Positions 1 through 11,676 of a DNA stretch of 64,000 nucleotides are shown here, in pieces. Both the position numbers and the translations under genes were made by a program. The notes under the pieces are model-generated. The model was not told the origin of the DNA. It did not search any database and worked only from the letters and a program-made list of their open reading frames with translations. The stretch is from Pueraria montana var. lobata (taxonomy: Eukaryota; Streptophyta; Magnoliopsida; Fabales; Fabaceae), in assembly GCA_026413185.1 (NCBI GenBank), contig CM048651.1:44860266-44924265 (forward strand), in the 5' to 3' direction. Each line of letters begins with the position of its first letter. Position 1 is the first letter of the stretch.

Positions 1-1359
1 TGTTCATGACGCTGAGAGGCTAGGAGGGATGGGATCCTTCCCCTCTTGTGGTATGAAGAAGAACGACGGAGGTTCGTGTTATTCACCTTGCATGAGACGA
101 CGCGCGCTTCGGGGAAGCGGATGATGTAAAGTGGGCATTGGTGACAAAGACGGGATGGATGTAGAAAGACGGGGTCTTTGATTGGAGATGGGGCTTGACT
201 CCATGCTTGATGGGGAGGGTCCCCAAAAACATCATTCTGTCAGTACCATTGGAACCGTTTTGCCCTGTGGAATACATCTCGTGGCATGGAGAACGTGTGA
301 GGAAACGTTTTGAGAAGTGGATGACTACGGCAGGTACACCGGGGGATAGTTCGTTGTCTCAAAGGAGGCTTGGGGAAATGGTGTCAGGTTGTGATAACCC
401 GACTAAGGGTTAGTACGGGAGACTCACGTAACCGGCTTGGCATTCTCGACGAAGACGAGGCTATATCCATGATTGGTGAGATCGACGTGTCACTATGTAC
501 CGGACATGAGTCGAGTGCTCCCAATCGTCATCCACGAAGTCACGTAAGACCATTAAGGCCTAGGAGGTTTAATGGCAGTGGGGCCCATAGGAATAGATGT
601 TGTGAGATAGATATTCGTGATAGGATTATCGTGAGTGTCATCGCTAGAGTACCACACGCAGTGGTCATATAGGTTGTTTGGGACTGAAAGTCCGTTTGTT
701 TGTGGCAACCAAGGAGGTAGAGAATTCACTCCCATGTTTTTATTTTTTCAGAGAAAGTTCGTTGACCCTATGCGAATGATGAAAATGGAGTGGGAATACT
801 ACGCCAAGTGCTAACGACGCAAATGGATATGTTCAAGGAAGAAGAGGATCCCTCTGAGGATGCCTCATGAGTATTTTGGGTTTTAATCTTCATTGAGTCA
901 CTGCTCTAAATCTCAGTCCTTTCTTTTATAAATGAGGGTAGATTAGGATTTAGTATTATGATGTATCTTTCTCATTCATGTGACTCATTTGAAAAATGTA
1001 TTCGTTCTCAAAGATGTAAAAGTATATTCAGTTTTGTGTAAAAGAATTATTTAATGATGAAATTGAGGATGTTTAAAAGAAGTTCTATTATGCTTTAATA
1101 GTTTACTGTGGTTATGATGTTTGAAATTCGAGTTTAGTTTATTAAGAAATTTATTTCACACAAAAGAGCGTTTTTAAACGAATGATAAGTTAACAAGGAT
1201 GTTACTTCTTTTGGAGTTAAAAGCAATAAGATTTGAAAGTTAAAAAGGGAACAAGTTTTCTCGAATTTTGGAAGGTTACTTTACAATCAAGAATTAAAAT
1301 CATTTTCGCTAATAATGCTAATGTGTAGAAATTCCTTAATAGAAAAATAGGGTGTTACA
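1..1359 (+). mobile_element. Giant LTR family A, copy 1 (right end only)
   Basis: The right part of a long LTR that starts before the window. It ends with GGGTGTTACA at 1350-1359, and the host element resumes at GCTTG, which would be the 5-bp target duplication; its partner lies outside the window. The last ~600 bases match the right ends of copies 3 and 4 in the same order: a GAATTCACTCCC stretch, a pyrimidine tract ending in CAG (749-751), an ATTGAGTCACTGCTCTAAAT block, a TATAAATGAGGGTAG block and an ATGATGTA stretch. The scattered short reading frames have no recognisable product. It interrupts the 3' region of the Tat element that follows. Confidence 0.75.
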
Positions 1360-1592
1360 GCTTGCGGCAAATAACGCATTATTATGATGTACGTGACCGC
1401 AGCATTTTTGACATGGAGAAGGATGTTTATCAAGGGCAGCTACAGCCTATTGATGACATTCCGGAGGATGCCATTCTGGAGAATCCTCTTTACGGCTCGG
1501 CTGTTGATGGTGGTGCGGATCCTGGGGCCATTGAAGATGGGGGGGAGGATGAAGCTGCTGATGCCGAGGTTTGTGAGGACTCGGCAGAATAG
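1360..1592 (+). pseudogene. C-terminal part of antisense ORF of the Tat element
   Basis: An open frame entering from the truncation point and ending at TAG 1590-1592, about 77 codons. It lies antisense to pol, between pol and the missing 3' LTR. The tail is very acidic (Glu/Asp/Ala/Gly rich, residues matching EDGGEDEAADAEV). Grande and other Tat elements carry an antisense gene at this position; the placement supports this identity, although the conserved N-terminal part is cut off by the LTR insertion. There is no ATG at the left edge, so it is a fragment. Its function in the family is unknown. Confidence 0.55.
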
Positions 1593-2118
1593 AGAATTTT
1601 TGTAGTCTCAGGCCGTTAGAGCCTTTTTAATGTTTTGTATATGACTCGACCCCTTTTTTGATAATTGACGAAATATACGTTCATCTTTTCGGTATTTGTT
1701 AAGTTTATTTCGCGTTTTTACTCTTATCCGATTACCTTGTGATACTTGCATTGTTAATTTGGGCAAAGTAGGATTGTATGTGTTCTTCCAGGAAGCGCTT
1801 TCGAGTGATGCGTCGCCGTTTGTTATCTTCGGCATCTTTGTAAGAAGAGGAATTCTTGTTTGAAATAAAGAAAAAAGGGGGTGTGGGGATCCGAATGGTG
1901 CATCCTTAGCCGAGTGGGAGCACTCGGGAGAGAAACCATTTTGAAGAAAATCTGAATGGTGCACTCAAATAATGATGGTGAAGCATAGGACCTTCTTATT
2001 AGAATTCTTTTGAGGTATGCCTCATAAATCCGATAAAAACCCTTTTACATTCTTGTAGGGATGAAAAACCGAAAGAGGAAAAAGAGTACAACATTCGAAT
2101 ACATAGTGAAATGATACA
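1593..2118. other. Non-coding 3' region of the Tat element
   Basis: This stretch lies between the convergent ends of the antisense frame and pol. It has no conserved reading frame. A purine-rich run with GAAAAAAGGGGG lies near 1870-1890. No LTR boundary is seen here. Confidence 0.5.
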
Positions 2119-3798
2119 TTAACTGAAGTAAAATTTAAGATGAGTGGAATTCCAGGTTCTCGGTATTATTCTTCCTGACAGTTCTTCCAACCTGTAGGCC
2201 CCATTGTTGAGGTTTTGCCGAACTCTGAATGGGCCGTCCCAATTGGCTGCCAGCTTTCCTTCCTTGGAGTCTCTTCGGGCGTCGCCTTGCACCCTTAGGA
2301 CTAGGTCTCCTTCTTTAAAGTCTCGCGACTTCAGCTTTGAGTTGAATCTTCGGGTCATTCTCTGCCTGCATGCTTCGGCATTGAGACGTGCTCGGTCGCG
2401 TATTTCTTCAACCAAGTCTAGTTCACATCTCATGGAACTTTCGTTTTCGAGAGTCTCGAAGTTTTGTCTTCGGAATGAGGGTTCTCCTACTTCGACTGGG
2501 ATCATTGCTTCGGTCCCATAAATCATTCTGAAGGGCGTTTCTTTGATGGTTGATTGTGGGGTGCACTTGTATGCCCACAATATTTCAGGTATCTCCTCGG
2601 CCCAAGCCCCTTTGGCTGTTCCCAACCTTCTCTTCAGTTCTCCCAAGATGACTTTGTTTGCAGCTTCTGCTTGTCCGTTCGTTTGGGGGTGCTCGACCGA
2701 GGTAACTTTATGCTTTATTCTCAAGCCTTCAAGGAAAGTATTTAACTTCTTGTCCGTGAATTGTAGACCATTGTCGGTGACGATTGCATACAGAATGCCG
2801 AAGCGAGTGATGATATTTTTTCACAAAAATTTCTGTACGTTCTGAGCCGAGATGATTGCCAAGGGCTCGGCCTCTATCCATTTTGTGAAGTAGTCGACAA
2901 CTACTAACAAGAACTTGCGCTGTCCTTTGGCTATAGGGAAAGGACCCAAGATGTCGGTTCCCCATACGGCAAAAGGCCAAGGTGACGAGATGGAGTGCAA
3001 TTTGTCCGCTGGTTGGTGGATAAGGTTGGCATGTTTTTGGCACTGGCTACATCTTTTGACGTGTTCGGCGCAGTCAGTTTTGAGGGTCGGCCAGTAATAT
3101 CTTGCTCGCAAAACCCGAGTTGCCATCGTTCGTGCCCCCAAGTGCATGCCACAGATTCCTTCATGCAGCTCCTTCATCACGTATTCTGCTTGCTCTTTCT
3201 CAAGACACTTTAATAAGGGTGTGGAAAATCCCCTTCTGTATAACTCTTCGGCTATCACAATGTACCTTGAAGCATTGATTCGCAACCTTTTGGCTTTTTC
3301 CTTATCCTCCGGAAGGGTTCCTTGTGCCAAATACTGTTGTATTTCGGTTGTCCACGTACTTCTGGCTGCCGAAAGCTGCATGCATTCCTCGGCGGTTACA
3401 CTCGGTTCGGGCAACGTCTCCTGGATGAAGGTTCTCAACTGTCCGGGTTTTTGGGTAATATCTAATTTAACGAGTCGATCTGTCCTGTCGTTGTGTTCTC
3501 GGGCTAAATGATTTACCCGAATTTCCTCGAACTCTTGTTTCAGCTGCATGAAAGTATGATAGTACTTCAGCAACTGAGGGTCTTTGACTTGGAAACCACC
3601 GTTGATCTGTTCGGCTGCTACTTGCGAATCACTCCAACATTGCACTTTTCGGGCTCCCATCTCTCTTGCTAATTTGAGCCCAGCTAATAAGGCCTCGTAC
3701 TCGGCCTGATTGTTGGATGCTTTGAAATCGAACCGTAGTGACTGTTCCAGCCGTATTTGGTTGGGTCCCTCCAATATGATACCTGCCCCGCTTCCCCT
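2119..3798 (-). pseudogene. Second (archaeal-type) RNase H and integrase region of Tat pol
   Basis: This is the same frame as the upstream pol segments. After the TGA at 3801-3799 the RNase H continues with NNQAEYEALLAGL, the usual motif of the extra RNase H in Tat elements. Integrase follows: an H-H-C-C zinc finger (GMHLGART...CSQCQKH), then the D,D,E core with Asp in WGTDILGPFP, Asp in VTDNGLQFTDK and Glu in HPQTNGQAEAANK. The terminal part has the GPFRV and PRTWNSTHLK signatures seen at the end of gypsy pol. A TGA at 2823-2821 splits integrase between the first and second catalytic Asp, at a position where relatives carry Trp. There is no frameshift. The final stop is at 2121-2119. Confidence 0.85.
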
Positions 3799-5121
3799 TC
3801 AGTTTGATGAGCCATCAACATGTACTACCCACCACTCTTCTTCAAAGGTTTCAGCAGGGTGTAGTTCATTGACAAAATCTGCAAGACACTGTGCCTTAAC
3901 GGGACCCCTCGACTCGTACTTTAAGTCGAACTCGGAGAGTTCTACTGACCATGCCATCATTCTCCCTGCTAATTCTGGTTTCCTTAATACCTTTGCAATT
4001 GAGCAATCGGTTTTTACAATCACCCAATGTCCTTGAAAGTATTGCCTCAGGCATCTTGCAGCATTCACTAGTGCTAGGGCTGCCTTCTCAATTATCTGGT
4101 ACCTGGTCTCGATTTCTTGTAGCACTCGACTGGTGAAGTATATGGGTGCTTGGCCTTCTTCATGATCCTGCACTAACAGCACACTTATGGCTGCTTGAGA
4201 AACCGAGATGTAAAGCACTAGATCCTTTGTAGGTTCTGGTTTCTTGAGTATGGGCGGGGCCGAGAGGGTCTTTTTCAGCTCTTGAAAGGCCTCTTCACAT
4301 TGTTGGTTCCATGAGAAGTTCTTGGCTGTTTTTAGTAAACACATGATGGGTTTTGCCTTCTCGACGATTCTTGGCAGAAATCGTGATAGGGAGGCAATTC
4401 TCCTTGTGAGTCTCTGGACCTCCTTTGGGGTTTTCTGGCTTTTCATACGAATAACCGCTTCGCATTTATCGGGGTTGGCCTCTATGCCTCGGCATGTTAA
4501 CACGAAGCCCAAGAATTTTCCCCGTTGTACACCGAAGACACATTTTTCGGGGTTTAGGCGCATATTGTTTTTTCTGAGTTCAGCGAAGATCTCTTCGAGG
4601 TCCCTGGCGTGTTCGTTAGGCTTGGAAGATTTAACAACCATGTCGTCGACATACACCTCTAGGTTTCGTCCTAGCTGTTTTTGGAAAACTTTGTCCATCA
4701 ATCTTTGATAAGTGGCTCCTGCGTTTTTTAGGCCGAAGGGCATTACTTGGTAGCAAAAATTGGCTGATTTGGTTATGAAAGTGGTCTTGTCTTCATCGAG
4801 AGGTTGCATTCGGATTTGGTTGTATCCTGAATAAGCATCCAAAAAGCTAAGACAAAGATGTCCAGCTGCCCCATCGACCAATCTATCAATGTTTGGTAGC
4901 GGGTAGGCATCTTTTGGGCAAGCCTTATTCAAATCCGTGTAGTCTGTACACATCCTCCATCTTCCATTTGCCTTCTTTACCATGACCACATTGGCTAACC
5001 AAGTGGAATATTTGACCTCTCGGATAAAATTGGCGGCTAGCAACTTGGACACTTCTTCTTCTACTGCTCTCCTCCTATCCTCCCCCATCTTCCTTTTCTT
5101 TTGCGAAATTGGTCTTGCCTC
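3799..5121 (-). pseudogene. Reverse transcriptase and gypsy RNase H region of Tat pol
   Basis: In frame with the flanking segments. Reverse transcriptase motifs are clear: TDYTDLNKACPKD, FLDAYSGYNQIRM, VMPFGLKNAGATYQRLMD and the catalytic YVDD box (about 4653-4642). The gypsy-type RNase H follows (YISVSQAAISVLLVQ, SRVLQEIETRYQIIEKAALAL). The segment ends in VHVDGSSN, the start of the second RNase H, where TGA at 3801-3799 stops the frame. The left neighbour in the polyprotein is closed by TGA 5124-5122. Catalytic Asp residues are retained, so decay is recent or limited. Confidence 0.9.
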
Positions 5122-6378
5122 TCAGCATATTGCCAATTTGTGACAATGGAATTTTGGGTCGATGCCAGGCATGTCTACAGCCTTCCAGGCAAAGAGATCG
5201 GCGTTTCGTTTTACTATTCTTTGAATCTGAAGCCTGCCTTCTTCGGATAGGTTATTTCCAAGGTATGTAGTTTGAGTTATCTCTTGCCCAATTTGAAATG
5301 CATGGATCTCCTCGTTCGATTTTACCCGCTTGTCCTCCTCGATTCTGGGATCGAGATCCAAAGTTTGGTCCGAGGGTTCAGCCACCGAGACCATGTACAC
5401 CGACTTGCACTCATCTTCCTTCAGTTGAGTAATCTTGAGGCTAGCTAAGTAGCATTCTCTGGTTGCCTTTTGGTCCGCGTGAACCGTAACGACCGTGCCT
5501 CGGTTTGATGGAAATTTCATGGCTAGATGTGGAGTGGAGACTACGGCTCCAAGAATGTTCAACGACGGTCGTCCGAGTAGTATGTTATACGAGGTGTTGG
5601 CGTGCACCACAATGTATCTGACTCTTATGGTCTTGTACTCCTTTCCCTCATACCCGAAGGTCGTGTCTAACTCTATACATCCCCTGGTGTTAACCCTCTC
5701 GCTAGAGAATCCGACTAAGGGTTCGTCATACGGCATGAGCTTCTTCTCTGGTATGTCCAGTTGTTTGAAGGTGTTCCAGTATAGGATGTCGGCTGAGCTT
5801 CCTTGATCTATCAGGGTCTTCCGGACTGTGCAGTCGGCTACATCTACACTAATGACCATTGGATCATCTTGCATTGGGTCGGACCCCTGAAAGTCCGCAT
5901 CGGTGAAAGTGATGGGTGGCATTTTGAGCTTGTTTGCAGTCAACGTCATGTTGACTGACCGGACTAGCCTGAGGTGCTTTTTTCCGGCCGACGAGGTGCT
6001 TCCTCCTCCCGCAAATCCCCCGGCAATCGTGTTGATGACTTTCCGAGGATTGGAGGGTTTTATGTCTTGCCACTCCCTGGACCTGCTTCTTTGTCTTTCG
6101 GTCCTGCCGCGGCTAAGGTCCGTTCTATAGGTTCTGTCATTGTCTTTATTTCTCCAAAATTGAGACCTTTCGGTCCTTGGATCATGGATGAAGTCTCTAA
6201 GATGCCCCATTTTGATGAGGTCCTCGATTTTGTCTTTAAGGGCGGCGCATTCTTCAGTGGAATGACCTTTATTGCGGTGGTATCGGCATTGTTTGTTGTA
6301 GTCGGCCTTAGGAGGAGTATTGGCCCCCTTCGGCATGGCCAATATTTCTGTAGATAGGGCCTGTTCGAGTATTCGGGA
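5122..6378 (-). pseudogene. Gag zinc-finger and aspartic protease region of the Tat element
   Basis: Same frame as gag, after TGA 6381-6379. It opens with a C-x2-H-x3-GH-x4-C finger (CRYHRNKGHSTEEC), the Tat version of the gag knuckle. The protease follows, with LIDQGSSADILYWNTF around the active site, then LLGRPSLN and a histidine-rich DPKFHCHKLAIC stretch leading to RT. The active-site triad reads DQG rather than DTG or DSG. As far as I recall this is common in plant Tat elements, so I do not count it as damage. A TGA at 5124-5122 closes the segment. Confidence 0.85.
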
Positions 6379-7380
6379 TCAGCTAGCGTTGAGCGGTGTG
6401 TAAGTTGCATACCTGGAGCCACGGTACTCCTTCTCCTTGTTGATCTTGTCTTTTCCCTTTCCTTGATAATCCTTTTCTTGTTCCCTCTTCCTTGGGTTGG
6501 CCTCTGCTTGGACCTGGTTCCTATATTCGGATAATTCTTCCATTTGCATGTATTTTGCTGCTCGTCGCCGGAGGTCATCCATGTCGAGAGCCGGCTTTTT
6601 GCAGAGACAGTTGACGAAGGCTCCTGGCATAAGAGCCATCACCAGCTGATGCATGGCCACCGTCGAGTCTAGGTTTCGGATGTTTAAGGCAGTCCTGCCG
6701 AACCTTTCCATGAACACTCTTAGAGATTTCCCTTTTTCCTGCCGAATATTGACTAGTGCCACTGAAGTTAGATGATGAGGTCTGCTAGTTGCGAATTGAT
6801 TGCCGAATCTCGTTACCAACGTCTCGAAACTGTCGATGGAGTTAGGTGGTAGGCGAGTAAACCAACTAAGGGCGTGTCCCTCGAGGGAGGTGGGGAACAC
6901 CCTACATAAAACGGCATCTTCTGCGGTGTATAAACTGATTTGGGTTACATAGACATCTACATGTTCATCCGGATCTGTGCTACCATCGTATCGGTCCAGA
7001 CTGAGGCTCTTCCAATTTGGAGGAAGGGGAGTTTCCATAATCCCGGAGACAAAAGGCTGCCTACAGGGGCGTGACTGAGTGTTGAAGGTGAAAAGGGAAG
7101 GCCGATTCGTCGTACCCTGCACGCTAAGGTTGATGACCGACTCGTCTTCGTGATGTTTGTCTGGTTGCTGATTTTCAGGTCTCCTGGATCGGTTCAAATC
7201 TCTCAAATCGGCGTTTTCTTGGCGGAGGGCCGATAACTCCTGAGCATGCTGCTGCCTTATTGTCGATATGTCGGCTCGCAACTGTCTTAGCTCTGACGAA
7301 AGATTTGTCTGATCTTCCACCAAGTTTTCGTCGACGAGACGTTGTTCTTCCATATGTGCATGACTTCGAGTAGTAACCAT
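6379..7380 (-). pseudogene. Gag region of the Tat element
   Basis: The first in-frame ATG is at 7380-7378 (start MVTTRSHAHMEEQ). The open frame itself runs back to the primer-binding site at 7431, but only through a TTG. Domains in order: a coiled-coil-like segment (SSELRQLRADISTIRQQHAQEL), then the retrotransposon gag core (SLDRYDGSTDPDEHVDVY, LEGHALSWFTRLPPNSIDSF, FGNQFATSRPH, GKSLRVFMERFG), then a lysine/glutamate-rich tail. TGA 6381-6379 interrupts it just before the zinc finger. The core length is normal for Tat gag. Confidence 0.88.
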
Positions 7381-7413
7381 TCCTTGTGAGGCTACGGGAA
7401 AAGTTTTACCGGA

Positions 7414-7430
7414 CCCCACGGTGGGCGCCA
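7414..7430 (-). other. Primer-binding site of the Tat element
   Basis: On the minus strand TGGCGCCCACCGTGGGG lies three bases inside the LTR end. The TGGCGCC start is the usual mark of a tRNA 3'-end primer site in Ty3/gypsy elements. A degraded version of the same string sits at 20319-20339 next to another LTR. Confidence 0.7.
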
Positions 7431-7433
7431 AAA

Positions 7434-7970
7434 TGTTCCTGTCGAGGGATACTGGGGCCTTCGGCCGTTGTTTTGTGTTCCAAGATCTTTTGTATTTGTC
7501 CGGAAGGTGGGAGTACCTGCAAAAGACACTCCAACGCTCAAGTCAGGGTTCGGCTCAGAGCATTTAATGTGTGTAGTAAATGAGCATTCAGAATCCTTTA
7601 CCTTGAGGAGCAGATCCCCTTTTTATACTTATCTTATTGGGCTTAGGCCCTCATGGGCCATGGCCTTTTTCTTAATCACAGGTCTGTGGTAATTAAGGAT
7701 ACTTAATTACCTTTTAGCCTTAGGTTTATGTTGCCATGAGTCGCTAATGGTGTTTATACCTCTACTGGTGTTCAGTCCTGCAGGTGCCGAATACTACTAT
7801 TTAGGCCCCTGGGGTGAGGGGTTAAGGGTGTTCGGCTTTATAGATGCCGAATACTCCTGTCTGGCAAACGGACCGGACGGCGCTGGGGTGTTCGGCTATA
7901 CTGTGGACACCGAACACCTGTCATACTGTCGGGGGGGAGTACTCGATTATATGTGTTGCCGAATACCCCA
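7434..7970 (-). repeat. 5' LTR of the Tat element
   Basis: The boundary next to the primer-binding site is clear: on the plus strand the LTR opens with TGTTCCTGTC. The outer boundary is placed at CCCCA (7970), giving TG...CA and 537 bp. It is inferred, because the partner LTR is missing. The transcription signal TATAAAAAGGGG lies at 7627-7616 on the minus strand. The U3 side has three hairpin units spaced exactly 60 bp apart (7767, 7827, 7887). Confidence 0.7.
7620..7627 (-). promoter_or_regulatory. TATA box of the Tat LTR
   Basis: TATAAAAA on the minus strand, followed by GGGGATCTGC. It sits inside the LTR about 190 bp from its inner edge, as expected for the U3/R junction. Confidence 0.5.
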
Positions 7971-8730
7971 ACTAGTACATAGTACATTTACTAGAAGTTG
8001 CTACTTTGAAATGAACTTGAACAAATATGAAGAATGAGTAATGAATTAGGCTAACTCCTTGTGATAGAAGTGAAGCATAATCCTCTACCAACTACTTTCA
8101 AACCTAGACAGTAGACACGTGTTCAACAGAACAATATGCATTCATTATTCTTTGTAACTTAAATTACCGTATGGTAACATCGGATGTTCAAAATATGGGT
8201 TGTAATGCGTACAACCCTTTTGGAATTATCTTCACGTATTCTCTGTTTTGAGTTGTATAACTATCAGCCATACCACTCACTCACAATACTCAAATCGCTT
8301 GAATCAACAAATTTCATTCAGAGACAACTAAGCAAGAAATAAACTCTGATTAAACAAATGTTTCTAAATTTCTGAAGAATATTATAAATTTATATTTATA
8401 TCTGATAAAAAAATCTTCTATTGCTGACAAAACTTATACTATTTACATGCCTTACATCACCTAGAGAAAAAATCATGAAGCACAGAAAATTACATAAACC
8501 ATCAAACAACAAAATTCCCGGAATCCACCAGCAACACATGCTTATAATCCATGTGATTGATGAAAAGATATTGCTGTTATGATCCATCCCAAGATAACTC
8601 TAAGCTTCCCCCACAGGACCATGATGAACTCTGCTTAATAAATGCAATGGACTAGAACATATTCCTAAATTCTGAACTGGCTTCGATGAGTACATATACA
8701 TAGGCTTTCGTTGGAAAACTCTAAGGCTTC
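7971..8730. other. Spacer between Tat element and DUF569 gene
   Basis: AT-rich, with no gene seen. It should contain the 3' UTR of the minus-strand gene that ends at 8731. ACTAG at 7971-7975 would be the target duplication of the Tat element, but the partner is outside the window. Confidence 0.4.
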
Positions 8731-11645
8731 TCACAGCAAGCCTTGTGCCTCAAAGTCTCTTGCCACTGAAAAAGAAAAGACAGCAAATGTTATTAAGGTA
8801 ACAAGATAGCACATAGATAAATTAAAGGAGAGGAAGATATAGATTGGAACAAACGGAAATATGATGTCTAATGTGCAAGGCGAGAAGTCAAACCAGTAAC
8901 ACCAAATTCTTCTCAAAGTTTAATTACTTGATATGTTTCGTAAAAGCTAGAGTCTATAGATGCAAATTCTTACTCATCAGCTACGGAAATTTAATCGAAT
9001 AAGAAAGGTATTAATTATTAGTTACATAACATTTACGACAATTGACGAAGCTTCGCTTAACTAGTTGGTCCACCACGAAATTTACTCTTTCTTCTAATTA
9101 CTTGGTCCTCTACACTACAAAACATTTTTCTATGAATGATGACGCTCATGTATAGGATTAAATTAAGGTGGCGTTTGAATTATTGTTTGGAAACTGAGAT
9201 TTGTCTCAAAAGAAAAGTAACTTTCTTTTACTTCTAACGAAACATCGTGATCATGTCTAAATACAATTCAACCATAATTTTGACAAATATGAATAAAACA
9301 AAGTTGAAACTCTCCAAACATGCACTAAGCAAGTGAGCATCCAGAAGAAGAAGATTCAGCAAGGAGGAAGAAGAGAGAAAAAGAAAAGTCACCTTTTGAC
9401 ATGGGAAGAACCAAAACAACCCGCATGGTGACAGTGTTCGGAGGAAGCTGCAAGCGAAGAGGATAAAGCTTTCCATTCAAAGGACTCCGACTACAGACAA
9501 TGATTCCCTCTAGCCCTGTGTCTTCCTCAAACTTTCGCGTCAATTCTTCAACTCCATTCCCTTTGAAAATCAAAGAATACCCCTGAACACCTTCATCCAG
9601 CACCTCTCCATTGTCTTCAGCAATATGGTAGTATATAGTTCGCCCTTCCACCTTTGGTGACAAATCATTGGACTACAAACAAAACCAAACACAATCAACA
9701 CCCACAAAAAAATAGGTAATAAAAAGTGACAACTTAGGTTATTTTAAAGCACTGGTTAATCAAAATCGTAAAGTTTATATGAAAAAATGCATCAACGTAG
9801 CTTCATTAGTGATTTCCAATACACCCAACCGTAATTTTCATTAAAAACAGGTAATCTATTTATCGACTCCTTGACCAATACTAATAAACACTCTTTATGC
9901 AACAAGATCCTTCTAAAATATACGCATTTATATAAATTGGTCCCCAAAAAGATCTTTCTCACACAAACAAATTCATCATATCAAACTTTAAACTCAAACT
10001 CGTAAACAATTTCATTCCTAAAATAGATTAACTAGTCCCTTTCAGTTGTTGAATCATTTTTGGTATTATTCCTTGTACAATATATTTAATACAAAACTTT
10101 ATTAAGCAGATCAAGGTTTTAAAAAATAATCCGCAACTGCAATTTCAGTCACAACATTAAAGTTTTTAGGTTCTAACAGTCAAGACCACAATTGCGGCCA
10201 CGTTCTGCAGTTCCCTACTATATCAAGGATCGCAATAAAACTATCATCACAATTTAAAACCTTGATATAATGATGTAGAATTCATATTTCCTGGAATCTT
10301 AAGAATTACGACAAAATTGCAACCATGAACACAATTTAAAACCTTGTTCCATATTTTACTAAAATAAAACTCCAATTTTGATAAGAGAATAAGACTAATA
10401 AGACCTTAAAAAATGCATATGAATTTTGGCCATTAGACCTAAACCAAAGCAACCCTGATAAAAATATGGAAGCTTTTCCAAGAACCTGATACATACCTGG
10501 TGCCTTGAAAAGCTGGCAGACACAGTTGTTGTTGTTGTTGGCGGCGCGCTAGCCAGTGTGGGAACAGAGTCCTCAACCGGCAACGGCGGAGCAGAGGGTT
10601 TATCATGAGTCACGGGAGAGTTCACATAAATCTCCACAACATCCACGTCCCACAGGATCCAATCCTGCGTGGCGGTCCTGTGCGGAATATCATGCGTAAC
10701 GGAGTTCCTCCACGGCGGCAACCCGCCATTGGCTCTGAGGAAATTCCCGTAACGGGTCTTGAGCTTCACGCGCCCTCCGTCCATGACGGGCTCCCACTCG
10801 ACGGAAGAGTCGAGCCTCGAAGGGAGAGTCTGGAGGACCTTGTGGCCCGTCATGCCCAAGAGGAAGAGTTGGTTGGAGGCGGTGAGGTACTTGCCGTAAC
10901 AGCTCTTCAGGCGAATTATGTTGTCGTATCCGGCCACGTATTCCACCGTCCAACGCGCGCTTTTCGAGGAGCCGTTACGGTTCTGCGTCACCGACTCCTC
11001 GTCCTCCTCCGCGAGGAGGTACTTGTCGTGGTGGCCGCGGAGGCGCACCGCCTTCGCGCGGTGGAAGAAGTCCATGCCGGTTCTGAACTTGTTCGAACTT
11101 ATTGACTGCATGTGTATGGAAAAAAAAAAATAATCAGAAGATTGATTGATGTTTAGTGAAGCAGAGGTTGTTTGTAATGGTTTTTGGGTATGAAATGAAT
11201 GGGGGGGTGGGTATTTATTTGTTTACGTGAATGGGGACCATTTTCTTGGGTTGTGAAATTGTTATGTTGTTAGTTGTTACTATTATTTCAATGTATTGGG
11301 TAAGAGTTAGTGTGCGTGACCGGTTGACTGGTTTAGGGTGTTGTGTTGTTTGAACTGTGAAGGGTGAAAAATGGTAAGAGGCAGTCAGAAGTGGCGACTC
11401 TGGGGTATAACGCGTTTGGCTGCACGCTGGCATTACGTGGGCAAAGAGGGTAATCCACTACTAATCTCATTCATCTCGAGTTCCGTGTGGTGTGCGATTG
11501 ATCATGGACATTGATCATTCGCATGTGGGTTTAGGAACATAGGGGCAGGGGAATTGAATGCATCATCAAGTTGAGTTTCTTAACCTGAAAATGAAATGAT
11601 AAGACCTCGCAATTATTAAGGTCGCATGATCCGACCTATAAGCTT

Positions 11646-11676
<31 letters not shown>

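Larger units (their letters stand above)
1360..7970 (-). mobile_element. Ty3/gypsy Tat-lineage LTR retrotransposon, 3' end interrupted
   Basis: The element reads right to left: 5' LTR (7434-7970), primer-binding site (7414-7430), gag-pro-RT-RNase H-second RNase H-integrase (7380-2119), then a 3' region with an antisense reading frame (1360-1592). The second RNase H domain before integrase and the antisense frame after pol are marks of the plant Tat branch (Grande, RIRE2, Retand and relatives). The 3' LTR is not in the window, because family-A copy 1 has inserted at 1359/1360. The coding part is decayed by four in-frame TGA codons, so the element is not autonomous as it stands. Confidence 0.9.

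Noticed and set aside
195..735. Several short reading frames near the window start
   Set aside because: They lie in family-A LTR sequence, overlap in several frames and have no recognisable domain.
5700..5860. Protease DQG triad as an inactivating mutation
   Set aside because: DQG at this place is, as far as I recall, usual for plant Tat elements.
7378..7431. Gag start at 7431
   Set aside because: That codon is TTG inside the primer-binding site; the first ATG is at 7380.
10605..11105. 166-codon plus-strand frame
   Set aside because: It is the antisense shadow of GC-rich exon 2 of the DUF569 gene.
10395..11111. A separate single-exon DUF569 gene starting at 11111
   Set aside because: The ATG is part of a good splice acceptor (ATGCAG), the frame matches exon 1 exactly, and two-domain homologues exist.
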